Below, piece by piece: positions 52,890 to 64,000 of a stretch of 64,000 bases of DNA. A program made the translations under genes and the position numbers. The notes under the pieces are model-generated. The model was not told the origin of the DNA, made no database searches, and was given only the letters and a program-made list of their open reading frames with translations. The stretch's first letter is position 1, and each line of letters opens with the position of its first letter. Origin of the DNA: Klebsiella aerogenes (GTDB lineage: Bacteria; Pseudomonadota; Gammaproteobacteria; Enterobacterales; Enterobacteriaceae). The stretch is taken from contig CP119076.1 of assembly GCA_029027985.1 (NCBI GenBank), forward strand, positions 434,001 to 498,000, in the 5' to 3' direction.

Positions 52890-53258
52890 GATGTTCACCT
52901 CGTCGAATTTTATTATTAAGGGGCTTTGTTTCGTGACCCTCATCACAAAATCAAGTATACACTAATCACCAAAAATATTAATACCCTGCTAATTGTTTTC
53001 ATCATGAATAATTACCAGGAGATGTCGTTTTTATAACGTATAAGCATTAGAAATATCATTCACATGGTGAATGTATTGATTATTTGCATGTAAAACATAG
53101 AGATATCGCATTTTGACCTTTTGTGCGTTTCTGGCGCTATCATTCGGTAAAGGAATGTATAGAGGCGGAAAACCACACTAAATGTTAAAAAAATGCTGCA
53201 TTTTTTGAAGGTTTCTTTGCAGGAGAGAACCCCCTGGCGGGAACCAGAGGGGAGTCGC
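52890..53258. promoter_or_regulatory. yhcN-2/argR intergenic region with a 17-bp perfect palindrome
   Basis: 369 bp, AT-rich. CATTCAC-atg-GTGAATG (53057-53073) is a perfect palindrome with a 3-base centre, a possible regulator site for yhcN. A CCCCCTGG-cgggaa-CCAGAGGGG-type hairpin (about 53230-53252) just beyond the argR stop may be its terminator, although the T-run is weak. Confidence 0.45.
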
Positions 53259-53732
<474 letters not shown>

Positions 53733-53762
53733 TCACCCAGATTATGGTGGTAAAAACAACAT

Positions 53763-53795
53763 CATTATGCATGGAAGTGCATTTTTATGCAAATA
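53763..53795. promoter_or_regulatory. Candidate ARG boxes upstream of argR
   Basis: TGCATTTTTATGCA (53778-53791) is a perfect dyad close to the ARG consensus TGAATwwwwATTCA, and the adjacent TTATGCAT...TGCAT half-sites (53765-53782) suggest the usual pair. They lie 35-65 bp before argR, fitting autorepression. Confidence 0.6.
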
Positions 53796-54117
53796 ATCCG
53801 CAAAGGAATAGCGTAAATAATGTTATGAAAGGGGCATATTTTAGCAAATAACCCTGGGCAGGAACATGCCTACGTCACAGCAGGTAAATTGCTGTAAAAG
53901 TGAAATAAATGTTATGAAATTGATATTGTTTTGCCGAGTGAGCTGGGTGTATTGTAACCAATAGTCGATCCGGTACTACGGCTTGCTGGATGGTCAGTCT
54001 CAGGAAGAAAAATGCGAATTTGCTGCATCATTGCGCACACCTCCGCATTCTTCAGCCATAATTATTGTAATTGTTCATCTTGTGAATTAAGGTCCAGGCG
54101 ACGGAATAACGAAAGAC

Positions 54118-54276
54118 TATACCCGTCATACTTCGAGCTGCATGTGCGTTGGCTGCAATTGTTCACCCCAGTCATTTACTTCAGTAAGCTCCTGGGGATT
54201 AGTGAGGAACATCCTTGTCCCTCACCAGAGGTCACTCTCTTGCCGCCTTCCTGCAACTCGAATTATTTAGGGTGTA
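54118..54276. repeat. MITE-like repeat with imperfect terminal inverted repeats upstream of mdh
   Basis: About 159 bp, bounded by TATACCCGTCATACTTCGAG... and its imperfect complement ending ...CTCGAATTATTTAGGGTGTA; the 25-bp arms match at about 19 positions. The interior includes an AGTCATTTACTTCAGTAAGCTCC-type motif. From memory, similar ATACCCGTCATACTTC-GAGCTGCA elements recur in Klebsiella, Serratia and Yersinia genomes. It carries no gene and ends 25 bp before the mdh start, so it occupies the mdh promoter/leader region. Confidence 0.7.
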
Positions 54277-54277
54277 A

Positions 54278-55240
<963 letters not shown>

Positions 55241-55250
55241 CCACAGCGGT

Positions 55251-55289
55251 AAAAAAAACCGGAGCGTGAATGAAGGCTCCGGTTTTTTT
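55251..55289. terminator. Bidirectional mdh/degS terminator
   Basis: AACCGGAGC / GCTCCGGTT stem flanked by A8 and T7, located between the convergent mdh and degS genes. Confidence 0.9.
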
Positions 55290-55296
55290 ATGCCCG

Positions 55297-56355
55297 TTAG
55301 TTTGTCGCCGGGTACTCTTGCACCGCAACGTGCAGGGTCATTTTCTTATCATCGCGCATGATAACCACCGGGATTTCAGAACCCGGACGGATTTCCGCGA
55401 CCTGATCCATGGTTTCCAGCGCCGAGACCGCCGGTTTATCATTCACCGAGATGATCACGTCATTCGCGCGGATCCCTGCCTGTGCCGCCGGGCCATCCGG
55501 CGCGACGTCATTGACGACGATCCCCTGGATCTGATCCATACCGCCGCCCTGTGCGTGCATTGGCGCGATCTCGCGTCCGCTGATCCCAATATAACCGCGA
55601 ATCACCCGACCATCGCGGATCAGTTTATCCATGATCTTGGTCGCCAACTGGAATGGGATCGCAAAGCCGATCCCTTCCGGTGTTTCGCCGTCATTGCTCT
55701 TATCAAACGACAGGGTGTTGATGCCCATCAGTTCGCCCAGTGAATTGACTAGCGCGCCGCCCGAGTTACCGTGGTTGATGGAAGCATCGGTCTGTAGGAA
55801 ATTCTGGCGCCCGGTAGGGTTCAGGCCGATACGACCGGTGGCGCTGATAATCCCCTGAGTGATGGTTTGTCCGAGGTTATACGGGTTGCCAATCGCCAGC
55901 ACTACATCGCCGATATGCGGCACGCGTTTCGGATTAATCGGGATCACCGGCAGGCCGCCGTTAGCGTTGATTTTTAACACCGCGAGGTCAGTGAGGGTAT
56001 CTGAGCCGACCAGCAACGCTTCAAATACCCGACCATCCTGCAGCGCGATGATAATCTGATCGGCATCGTTGATAACGTGTTTGTTGGTAAGGATATATCC
56101 GCGCTGATCCATGATAACGCCGGAGCCAAGCGTCAGCTGGTTATGGCTGGTGCCGTTCAGCGCGCGGTTATAGACGTTGACCACCGCCGGCGCGGCGCGG
56201 CGCACCGCGGCGTTATAGCTGACTGGCGATTCATCAGCAGTATCGCTCGGCGCCGCCGACGACAGCTGCCATTGGCGCAGCGAAGGCATAGCGGCCAGCA
56301 GAATGCCGCCGACGATTAAACCGATAAGTACTGAACGTAAAAGCTTTCCAGGCAT
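55297..56355 (-). CDS. degS: DegS, periplasmic regulatory serine protease of the sigma-E response
   Basis: 352 residues: N-terminal membrane anchor (VLIGLIVGGILLAAMPSL), trypsin-like domain with catalytic His93 (NKHVIND), Asp123 (LTDLAVL), Ser198 (NHGNSGGALVN), and one PDZ domain (about 250-345). It senses misfolded porin C-termini and cleaves RseA (known). Compared with E. coli three residues (EIR) are missing in the segment SHNQL-TLGSG, before the catalytic histidine. The ATG at 56355 is used; an upstream extension to 56397 lacks conservation. Confidence 0.95.
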   Translation of the reverse strand: MPGKLLRSVLIGLIVGGILLAAMPSLRQWQLSSAAPSDTADESPVSYNAAVRRAAPAVVNVYNRALNGTSHNQLTLGSGVIMDQRGYILTNKHVINDADQIIIALQDGRVFEALLVGSDTLTDLAVLKINANGGLPVIPINPKRVPHIGDVVLAIGNPYNLGQTITQGIISATGRIGLNPTGRQNFLQTDASINHGNSGGALVNSLGELMGINTLSFDKSNDGETPEGIGFAIPFQLATKIMDKLIRDGRVIRGYIGISGREIAPMHAQGGGMDQIQGIVVNDVAPDGPAAQAGIRANDVIISVNDKPAVSALETMDQVAEIRPGSEIPVVIMRDDKKMTLHVAVQEYPATN

Positions 56356-56444
56356 GATGCGAATATCGTTAATGAATGGGCAGGCGCAGCATAGCATGAC
56401 TTATCCGGACATCGCACGACGAGCGCGATGTCCGGAGTTGAACG

Positions 56445-57812
56445 TCAGCGTAGCAGCAGGTAAATGCTTTCGTTGCCGCGCAGAACATTCAGCGCGATAA
56501 CCGCCGGTTTGGTTTCCAGCGCCTTACGTAGCTCGGCGATGGAGCGCACGCGCTGGCGGTTGAGGCCGATAATCAGATCGTCTTTATGCAGGCCAACCTG
56601 CGCCGCCGCGCTGCCTTTATCGACGTTATCGATACTCACGCCTTTGGTACCGTCTTTCAACTGGCCATCGCTCAGCGCTGCCCCTTGCAGAGCAGGGATA
56701 ATCAGCTCGGCGCTGGCGGTGGAAGAGGTGCTCTTATCCAGCGTCACTTCAACGTCCAGCGGCTTGCCGTCGCGCAGCAGACCCAGTTTGACTTTGGTGC
56801 CCGGCGCAGTGGTCGCGATGCGTGAACGCAGCTCGGCAAAGCTGCTCAGCGGTTTGCCGTTCATGCTGACGATGACGTCGCCGGATTTAATTCCCGCTTT
56901 CGCCGAGCCGGAGTTCGCCAGGACTTCGCTGACGAAGGCGCCGCGCTGAGCGTTGATGTTCATCGCTTTAGCGATATCCGCGCTCATTTCCATACCTTTA
57001 ATACCCAGTAGGCCGCGTTTGATTTCACCGTACTGGATCAACTGGTCGGCAAGGGTTTTCGCCATATTACTGGGGATAGCGAAGCCGATGCCGATGCTGC
57101 CGCCGCCCGGCGCCAGAATGGCGGTATTAATGCCGATCAGCTCGCCGTTGAGGTTCAGCAGCGCGCCGCCGGAGTTGCCGCGGTTAATTGAGGCGTCGGT
57201 CTGGATAAAGTTTTCCAACCCCTCAAGGTTAAGGCCGCTGCGGCCCAGGGCGGAGATAATGCCGGACGTGGCGGTCTGGCCGAGGCCGAACGGGTTGCCG
57301 ACGGCAACGGCAAAATCGCCGACGCGTAGCTTGTCGGAATCTGCAATGGTGATTTGCGTCAGGTTGCTGGGTTTTAATATCTGCAGCAGGGCGATATCGC
57401 TCTGTTCATCACTGCCAACCAGTTTAGCGTCGAACTCGCGGCCGTCGTTTAGCTGGATGCTGATTTTCTGCGCCTGGCTGATCACATGGTTGTTGGTCAG
57501 GACGTAGCCCTTGGCCGCGTCGATGATGACGCCGGAGCCGAGACCTTCAAACGGTTGTGCCTGCTCTTGCGGCGCGTTATCACCGAAGTATTTTTTCAAC
57601 TCTTCCGGCATATTTTGCGCAGCGGAAGCGGTGCCTTCCACCTGCACGCTCACCACCGCAGGCAGCACTTTCTCCAGCATCGGCGCGAGGCTTGGCAACG
57701 CGCCCTGGCCTGGAACCTGGGTCGGCAATGATGCCGCCGCCGGGGGCAGGGCCGACAACGATAACCCGATGCTTAACGCTAACGCACTCAACAGCAAAGT
57801 CTGTTTCTTCAT
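56445..57812 (-). CDS. degQ: DegQ, periplasmic protease/chaperone of the HtrA family
   Basis: 455 residues: cleavable signal peptide, LA loop with EELKKYFG, catalytic His109 (TNNHVIS), Asp139 (QSDIALL), Ser214 (NRGNSGGALLN), and two PDZ domains (about 255-345 and 360-450). It degrades unfolded envelope proteins. The ATG at 57812 gives the E. coli length. degS follows after 89 bp, the conserved degQ-degS order. Confidence 0.97.
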   Translation of the reverse strand: MKKQTLLLSALALSIGLSLSALPPAAASLPTQVPGQGALPSLAPMLEKVLPAVVSVQVEGTASAAQNMPEELKKYFGDNAPQEQAQPFEGLGSGVIIDAAKGYVLTNNHVISQAQKISIQLNDGREFDAKLVGSDEQSDIALLQILKPSNLTQITIADSDKLRVGDFAVAVGNPFGLGQTATSGIISALGRSGLNLEGLENFIQTDASINRGNSGGALLNLNGELIGINTAILAPGGGSIGIGFAIPSNMAKTLADQLIQYGEIKRGLLGIKGMEMSADIAKAMNINAQRGAFVSEVLANSGSAKAGIKSGDVIVSMNGKPLSSFAELRSRIATTAPGTKVKLGLLRDGKPLDVEVTLDKSTSSTASAELIIPALQGAALSDGQLKDGTKGVSIDNVDKGSAAAQVGLHKDDLIIGLNRQRVRSIAELRKALETKPAVIALNVLRGNESIYLLLR

Positions 57813-57939
57813 TAGATGCTGGCTCTCGTAACCTGAGGTGTATGGAAAATACGTCCCGAATAGTTTGATGTTATTGAATTTTCGACCGGCTAACAATGAG
57901 GCCAGTGCTTAAATTGTAGCTGGGATGCGAGGGGAGCAC

Positions 57940-57958
57940 GGGCGCGGAAGGCGCGCCC
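57940..57958. repeat. GC-rich REP-like hairpin between zapG and degQ
   Basis: GGGCGCG-gaagg-CGCGCCC followed by CGGG, resembling the inner arms of the local REP sequences. Lies 29 bp past the zapG stop and may act as its terminator or stabiliser. Confidence 0.5.
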
Positions 57959-57986
57959 GGGAAATATTTTTACGCTGATGGCGGGA

Positions 57987-58385
57987 TTAATCGCGTTTTG
58001 CGCCACCGCGCAGCAGGCCGGATGCGCCTTCTGAATAATCGCGCGGTATCTGCACCGGCGCCTGATCGTTGCTGGCTTCGGATTCAGCCAGGCGGTTGCG
58101 GAATGGGTTGGCGTCCGCCATGGTCTCCGGCAGCAGGTTGCTGGAGCTTTTCGCCATGTGTTGATACAGCTGGCGGTAATCATCCGCCATGTTGTCAAGC
58201 AGCTCTGCGCTGCGCGCAAAATGACTGACCAGCTCTTCGCGATACTCTTCAAGGTCTGCTTTATTCTTTTCCAGTTCGAATTGCAGCGCTTGTTGTTGAC
58301 GCAATTTGCGGTTACCAAAACGCATGGCGACGGCACCGATGATGATACCGACGACTAATCCAATTAGCGCGTATTCCCAGGTCAT
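57987..58385 (-). CDS. zapG: ZapG (YhcB), inner-membrane protein linked to division and envelope synthesis
   Basis: 132 residues: an N-terminal membrane helix (WEYALIGLVVGIIIGAVAMRFG), a long coiled coil (about 30-85) and a disordered tail. DUF1043 family. It coordinates elongasome/divisome activity with phospholipid and LPS supply in E. coli (known). The ATG at 58385 (MTWEYALIG) is used. Divergent from zapE. Confidence 0.94.
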   Translation of the reverse strand: MTWEYALIGLVVGIIIGAVAMRFGNRKLRQQQALQFELEKNKADLEEYREELVSHFARSAELLDNMADDYRQLYQHMAKSSSNLLPETMADANPFRNRLAESEASNDQAPVQIPRDYSEGASGLLRGGAKRD

Positions 58386-58575
58386 GAACATCTCCCGTTG
58401 TTTTGTGGTTCCGTAGGGTGGCTATTAGGCTCTCCGCCTGCGCCCGATAGTGCCACTATAACCGCTAATTCCACAGAAGTGGAATCCTGGCGTATCATCG
58501 CGTACTGTAGAGCGGCCTTTTTTTCGTCAATCGTGAGCTACGGCGCCACGGTTTTCAAGGAATAACAACAAGATC

Positions 58576-59706
58576 ATGCAAAGCCTGTCCCCAACATCGC
58601 GTTACCTTTTAGCTCTCAAAGAGGGCAGCCATCAACCCGACGACGTCCAACAAGAAGCGGTTAGCCGCCTGGATACGATTTACCGTGAACTACAGGAAAA
58701 ACCGGCTGCCATAGCGCCAGGCGGCGGTGGCCTGCGTGCAAAATTTGGCAAACTGCTCGGCAAACGCGAGCCGACGGCGGAAACCACCGCAGTTCGTGGC
58801 CTTTATATGTGGGGGGGCGTCGGACGCGGCAAAACCTGGCTGATGGATATGTTTTATCAAAGCCTGCCGGGCGAGCGTAAGCAGCGCCTGCACTTCCATC
58901 GTTTTATGCTGCGCGTACATGAAGAGTTGACCACCCTGCAGGGGCATAGCGACCCGTTGGAAATCGTTGCCGACCGCTTTAAAGCGGAAACTGACGTACT
59001 GTGCTTCGACGAGTTTTTTGTCTCCGATATCACCGACGCCATGCTACTCGGCGGTTTAATGAAAGCACTCTTCTCGCGCGGGATTACGCTGGTCGCCACG
59101 TCGAACATTCCGCCGGATGACCTCTACCGCAACGGCCTGCAGCGCGCGCGTTTCCTGCCGGCGATTGAAGCGATTAAACAACATTGCGACATTATGAATG
59201 TCGATGCGGGGATCGATTACCGTCTGCGTACCTTAACCCAGGCGCATTTGTGGCTGTCGCCGCTCAATGAAGAGACGCAGCAGCAAATGGACAAGCTCTG
59301 GCTGGCGCTGGCAGGCGCGAAACGCGAGCAGATGCCGACGCTGGAGATCAACCACCGTCCGCTACCGACGCTGGGCGCGGAAAACCAGACCCTGGCGGCG
59401 TCGTTCGCTACCCTGTGCGTCGATGCGCGCAGCCAGCACGATTACATCGCGCTCTCGCGCCTGTTCCATACCGTCATGCTGTTTGAGGTGCCGGTGATGA
59501 CGACGCAGCTGGAGAGCGAGGCGCGACGCTTTATCGCGCTGGTGGATGAGTTCTATGAGCGCCACGTTAAGCTGGTGGTCAGCGCGGCGGTGCCGCTGTA
59601 CGAGATTTACCAGGGCGAGCGCCTGAAATTTGAGTTCCAGCGCTGCTTATCGCGCCTGCAGGAGATGCAGAGCGAAGAGTATCTGAAGCAGCCGCACATG
59701 CCCTGA
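58576..59706 (+). CDS. zapE: ZapE, AFG1-like ATPase of cell division
   Basis: 376-residue AAA-like ATPase. Walker A GGVGRGKT (80-87), Walker B VLCFDEFFV, sensor SNIPPDDLY and the AFG1-type C-terminus. It modulates Z-ring stability under low oxygen or heat (known). Length matches E. coli (375). Divergent from zapG. Confidence 0.95.
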   Translation: MQSLSPTSRYLLALKEGSHQPDDVQQEAVSRLDTIYRELQEKPAAIAPGGGGLRAKFGKLLGKREPTAETTAVRGLYMWGGVGRGKTWLMDMFYQSLPGERKQRLHFHRFMLRVHEELTTLQGHSDPLEIVADRFKAETDVLCFDEFFVSDITDAMLLGGLMKALFSRGITLVATSNIPPDDLYRNGLQRARFLPAIEAIKQHCDIMNVDAGIDYRLRTLTQAHLWLSPLNEETQQQMDKLWLALAGAKREQMPTLEINHRPLPTLGAENQTLAASFATLCVDARSQHDYIALSRLFHTVMLFEVPVMTTQLESEARRFIALVDEFYERHVKLVVSAAVPLYEIYQGERLKFEFQRCLSRLQEMQSEEYLKQPHMP

Positions 59707-60425
<719 letters not shown>

Positions 60426-60437
60426 TCGGGATTATAG

Positions 60438-60833
<396 letters not shown>

Positions 60834-60863
60834 TTGTTTTCTGCTCACGCAGAACAATTTGCG

Positions 60864-60890
60864 AAAAAACCCGCTTCGGCGGGTTTTTTT
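60864..60890 (+). terminator. rplM-rpsI terminator
   Basis: AACCCGC-ttcg-GCGGGTT stem, a stable UUCG tetraloop, followed by T7. The remainder of the 60834-61143 gap contains the sspA promoter, with a likely -10 TAAACT at about 60988. Confidence 0.93.
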
Positions 60891-61143
60891 ATGGATAAAA
60901 CGGCTGTTATCCACAAAGAAACGGCCTGCTCTTGCCACTTTTTCAGCATTTCCGGAATACCCTCACCACAACGTCTACAAAATCTGGTAAACTATCATCC
61001 AATTTTCTGCCCAAATGCTGGTGGTTGTTCATTTTTTAGTTTTTTCGATGAACGAATCGCCGCCGTGCGAATGGGGTTTATACATCTGGCTGGTCATGCG
61101 TGGCTGGCAGCAGTAAAAATTCTGAATATACCTGGAGGTTTTC

Positions 61144-61782
61144 ATGGCTGTCGCTGCCAACAAACGTTCGGTAATGACGCTGTTTTCTGGTCCTACTGAC
61201 ATCTATAGCCATCAGGTCCGCATTGTGCTGGCCGAAAAAGGTGTCAGTTTTGAGATAGAGCACGTGGAGAAGGATAACCCGCCTCAGGATCTGATTGACC
61301 TCAACCCGAATCAAAGCGTTCCGACGCTGGTGGATCGTGAGCTCACTCTGTGGGAATCCCGCATCATTATGGAATACCTGGATGAGCGTTTCCCGCATCC
61401 GCCGCTGATGCCGGTTTATCCGGTAGCGCGTGGTGAAAGCCGCCTGTACATGCAGCGTATTGAGAAGGATTGGTATTCTTTGATGAACACTATCCAGACC
61501 GGTACCGCCGCTCAGGCTGATGCCGCTCGTAAGCAGCTGCGCGAAGAACTGCAGGCGATTGCGCCGGTCTTCACCCAGAAGCCTTACTTCCTGAGCGATG
61601 AGTTCAGCCTGGTGGATTGCTACCTGGCTCCGTTGCTGTGGCGTTTGCCGGTTCTCGGCGTAGAACTGGTTGGCGCAGGCGCGAAAGAGCTCAAGGGCTA
61701 TATGACTCGCGTCTTCGAACGTGATTCCTTCCTCGCTTCTTTAACTGAAGCCGAGCGTGAAATGCGCCTCGGCCGGGGCTAA
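61144..61782 (+). CDS. sspA: SspA, stringent starvation protein A
   Basis: 212 residues with a glutathione-S-transferase fold (N-terminal thioredoxin-like FSGPTDIYSHQVRIVLAEKG and helical C-terminal domain). It binds RNA polymerase, affects late P1 transcription and acid resistance (known). RBS TGGAGG. Coupled to sspB after 3 bp. Confidence 0.97.
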   Translation: MAVAANKRSVMTLFSGPTDIYSHQVRIVLAEKGVSFEIEHVEKDNPPQDLIDLNPNQSVPTLVDRELTLWESRIIMEYLDERFPHPPLMPVYPVARGESRLYMQRIEKDWYSLMNTIQTGTAAQADAARKQLREELQAIAPVFTQKPYFLSDEFSLVDCYLAPLLWRLPVLGVELVGAGAKELKGYMTRVFERDSFLASLTEAEREMRLGRG

Positions 61783-61785
61783 ATA

Positions 61786-62283
61786 ATGGATGTATCACAG
61801 CTGACGCCGCGTCGTCCGTACCTGTTGCGGGCGTTCTATGAGTGGCTGCTGGATAACCAGCTAACGCCGCATTTGGTCGTCGATGTGACGCTGCCAGGCG
61901 TTCTCGTGCCAATGGAGTATGCTCGTGACGGCCAAATCGTTCTGAATATTGCGCCGCGTGCCGTGGGCAATCTGGAACTGGCAAACGACGAAGTGCGTTT
62001 TAACGCGCGCTTTGGCGGCGTACCGCGCAACGTTTCCGTACCGCTGGCTGCGGTACTCGCGATCTATGCCCGTGAAAACGGCGCAGGAACGATGTTTGAA
62101 CCTGAAGCGGCTTATGACGAAGATGTCGGCAGCCTCAATGATGACGACGTCGCGCCTGAGAGCGAAAACGAAACGGTGATGTCGGTGATTGATGGCGATA
62201 AGCCGGATAATCACGATGACGATCCTGACGACACGCCACCGCCGCCGCGCGGTGGTCGTCCAGCGCTGCGCGTTGTGAAGTAA
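61786..62283 (+). CDS. sspB: SspB, ClpXP adaptor
   Basis: 165 residues. The N-terminal ssrA-tag-binding domain (about 1-110) is followed by an acidic linker and the C-terminal ClpX-binding motif RGGRPALRVVK. It delivers ssrA-tagged proteins to ClpXP. Confidence 0.97.
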   Translation: MDVSQLTPRRPYLLRAFYEWLLDNQLTPHLVVDVTLPGVLVPMEYARDGQIVLNIAPRAVGNLELANDEVRFNARFGGVPRNVSVPLAAVLAIYARENGAGTMFEPEAAYDEDVGSLNDDDVAPESENETVMSVIDGDKPDNHDDDPDDTPPPPRGGRPALRVVK

Positions 62284-62295
62284 TTTCTTGTCTGA

Positions 62296-62323
62296 CAGGC
62301 CCCTCTCCGGGGCCTGTTTTTTT
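62296..62323 (+). terminator. sspAB terminator
   Basis: CAGGCCCC-tctcc-GGGGCCTG followed by T7, 12 bp after the sspB stop. Confidence 0.93.
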
Positions 62324-62350
62324 GCTCTACACTCGCGGATGCCGAAGCAT

Positions 62351-62383
62351 AAAAAAGCCCGATGGCGTAAACCATCAGGCTTT
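62351..62383 (-). terminator. gltBD terminator
   Basis: Minus strand AAGCCTGATGG-tttacg-CCATCGGGCTT with one mismatch, followed by TTTT, 32 bp after the gltD stop. Confidence 0.85.
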
Positions 62384-62415
62384 AGTGCTACGGGGTCGTG
62401 AGACCCAGGCCTTAA

Positions 62416-63843
<1,428 letters not shown>

Positions 63844-64000
63844 TTACTGCGCCTGCACCCGCAGCTCAGCTGCGGAACGACTACGGTGACCCAACAGTGC
63901 TTTAACATCGCTGGATTTCGGTTTAACCAGCGCAAACTTCGCCGAGAAGGCCGGCCAGTTGGCGAGGATCTCTTCGCCGCGCTGCGAACCGGTAAGCTGA
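63844..64000 (-). CDS. gltB: GltB, large subunit of glutamate synthase (C-terminal end only)
   Basis: The last 51 codons plus stop, in frame to the window edge, encoding ...GEEILANWPAFSAKFALVKPKS...ELRVQAQ, which matches the GltB C-terminus. The rest lies beyond the window. First gene of the gltBD operon. Confidence 0.92.
   Translation of the reverse strand, partial: QLTGSQRGEEILANWPAFSAKFALVKPKSSDVKALLGHRSRSAAELRVQAQ

Noticed and set aside
54118-54276. IS element or transposase remnant upstream of mdh
   Set aside because: The length is under 200 bp, no transposase-like frame is present, and the imperfect terminal repeats fit a MITE-like repeat instead.

Overview
The window is a stretch of enterobacterial chromosome, most likely from the Klebsiella/Raoultella group. 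The 16S sequence is of that type, and the gene order from yrdB through rrn, acrEF, fis, acc, mre, aae, argR, mdh, deg, rplM-rpsI, ssp and glt matches the E. coli 70-73 min region with Klebsiella-like differences: msrPQ beside acuI, a xapA-MFS-lysR cassette, and two yhcN genes. I cannot fix the species from sequence alone.

Layout: (1) 1-6600: the end of yrdB, yrdA, and a complete rRNA operon with two 5S genes flanking tRNA-Thr(GGT), the rrnD arrangement. Its 16S-23S spacer carries no tRNA. (2) 6570-12350: yhdV, the AcrEF RND efflux genes and their divergent TetR regulator acrS. (3) 12371-22227: a roughly 9.8 kb integrated element inserted at the 3' end of fis. It is flanked by 83-bp direct repeats (79/83 identical) that duplicate the last fis codons and the fis terminator. 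It encodes a P4-type integrase, an AlpA-like activator/excisionase, a ribbon-helix-helix protein facing an Icd-like operon across palindromic operators, a RepA-type helicase followed by an iteron-like repeat cluster, and then one HK97-fold major capsid gene and one tail tape-measure gene. It has no portal, protease, terminase, connector, tail-tube or lysis genes. (4) 22209-31723: fis-dusB, prmA, panF-yhdT, accBC, aroQ, msrPQ and acuI. (5) 31938-44318: csrD, the mreBCD-yhdE-rng-yhdP cluster (cell shape, rRNA maturation, envelope lipid transport) and tldD. (6) 44365-51588: the aaeRXAB aromatic-acid efflux locus and a xapA/MFS/LysR purine-nucleoside cassette. (7) 51934-64000: yhcO, two yhcN paralogues, argR and mdh (with a MITE-like repeat between them), degS-degQ, zapG, zapE, rplM-rpsI, sspAB, gltD and the 3' end of gltB.

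The element at fis is the part most worth attention. Integrase, AlpA, a replication helicase, a small genome and a fis attachment site make it resemble a phage satellite. From memory, the Vibrio PICMI family is also reported to sit next to fis. Carrying a capsid gene plus a tape-measure gene and nothing else of the particle is unlike P4, the classical PICIs or the capsid-forming PICIs as I know them. Two readings are open: a satellite that supplies head-shell and tail-length determinants to a helper's particle, or an eroded prophage. Intact reading frames, good ribosome binding sites and tidy intergenic regions favour the first, but this is inference from sequence only.
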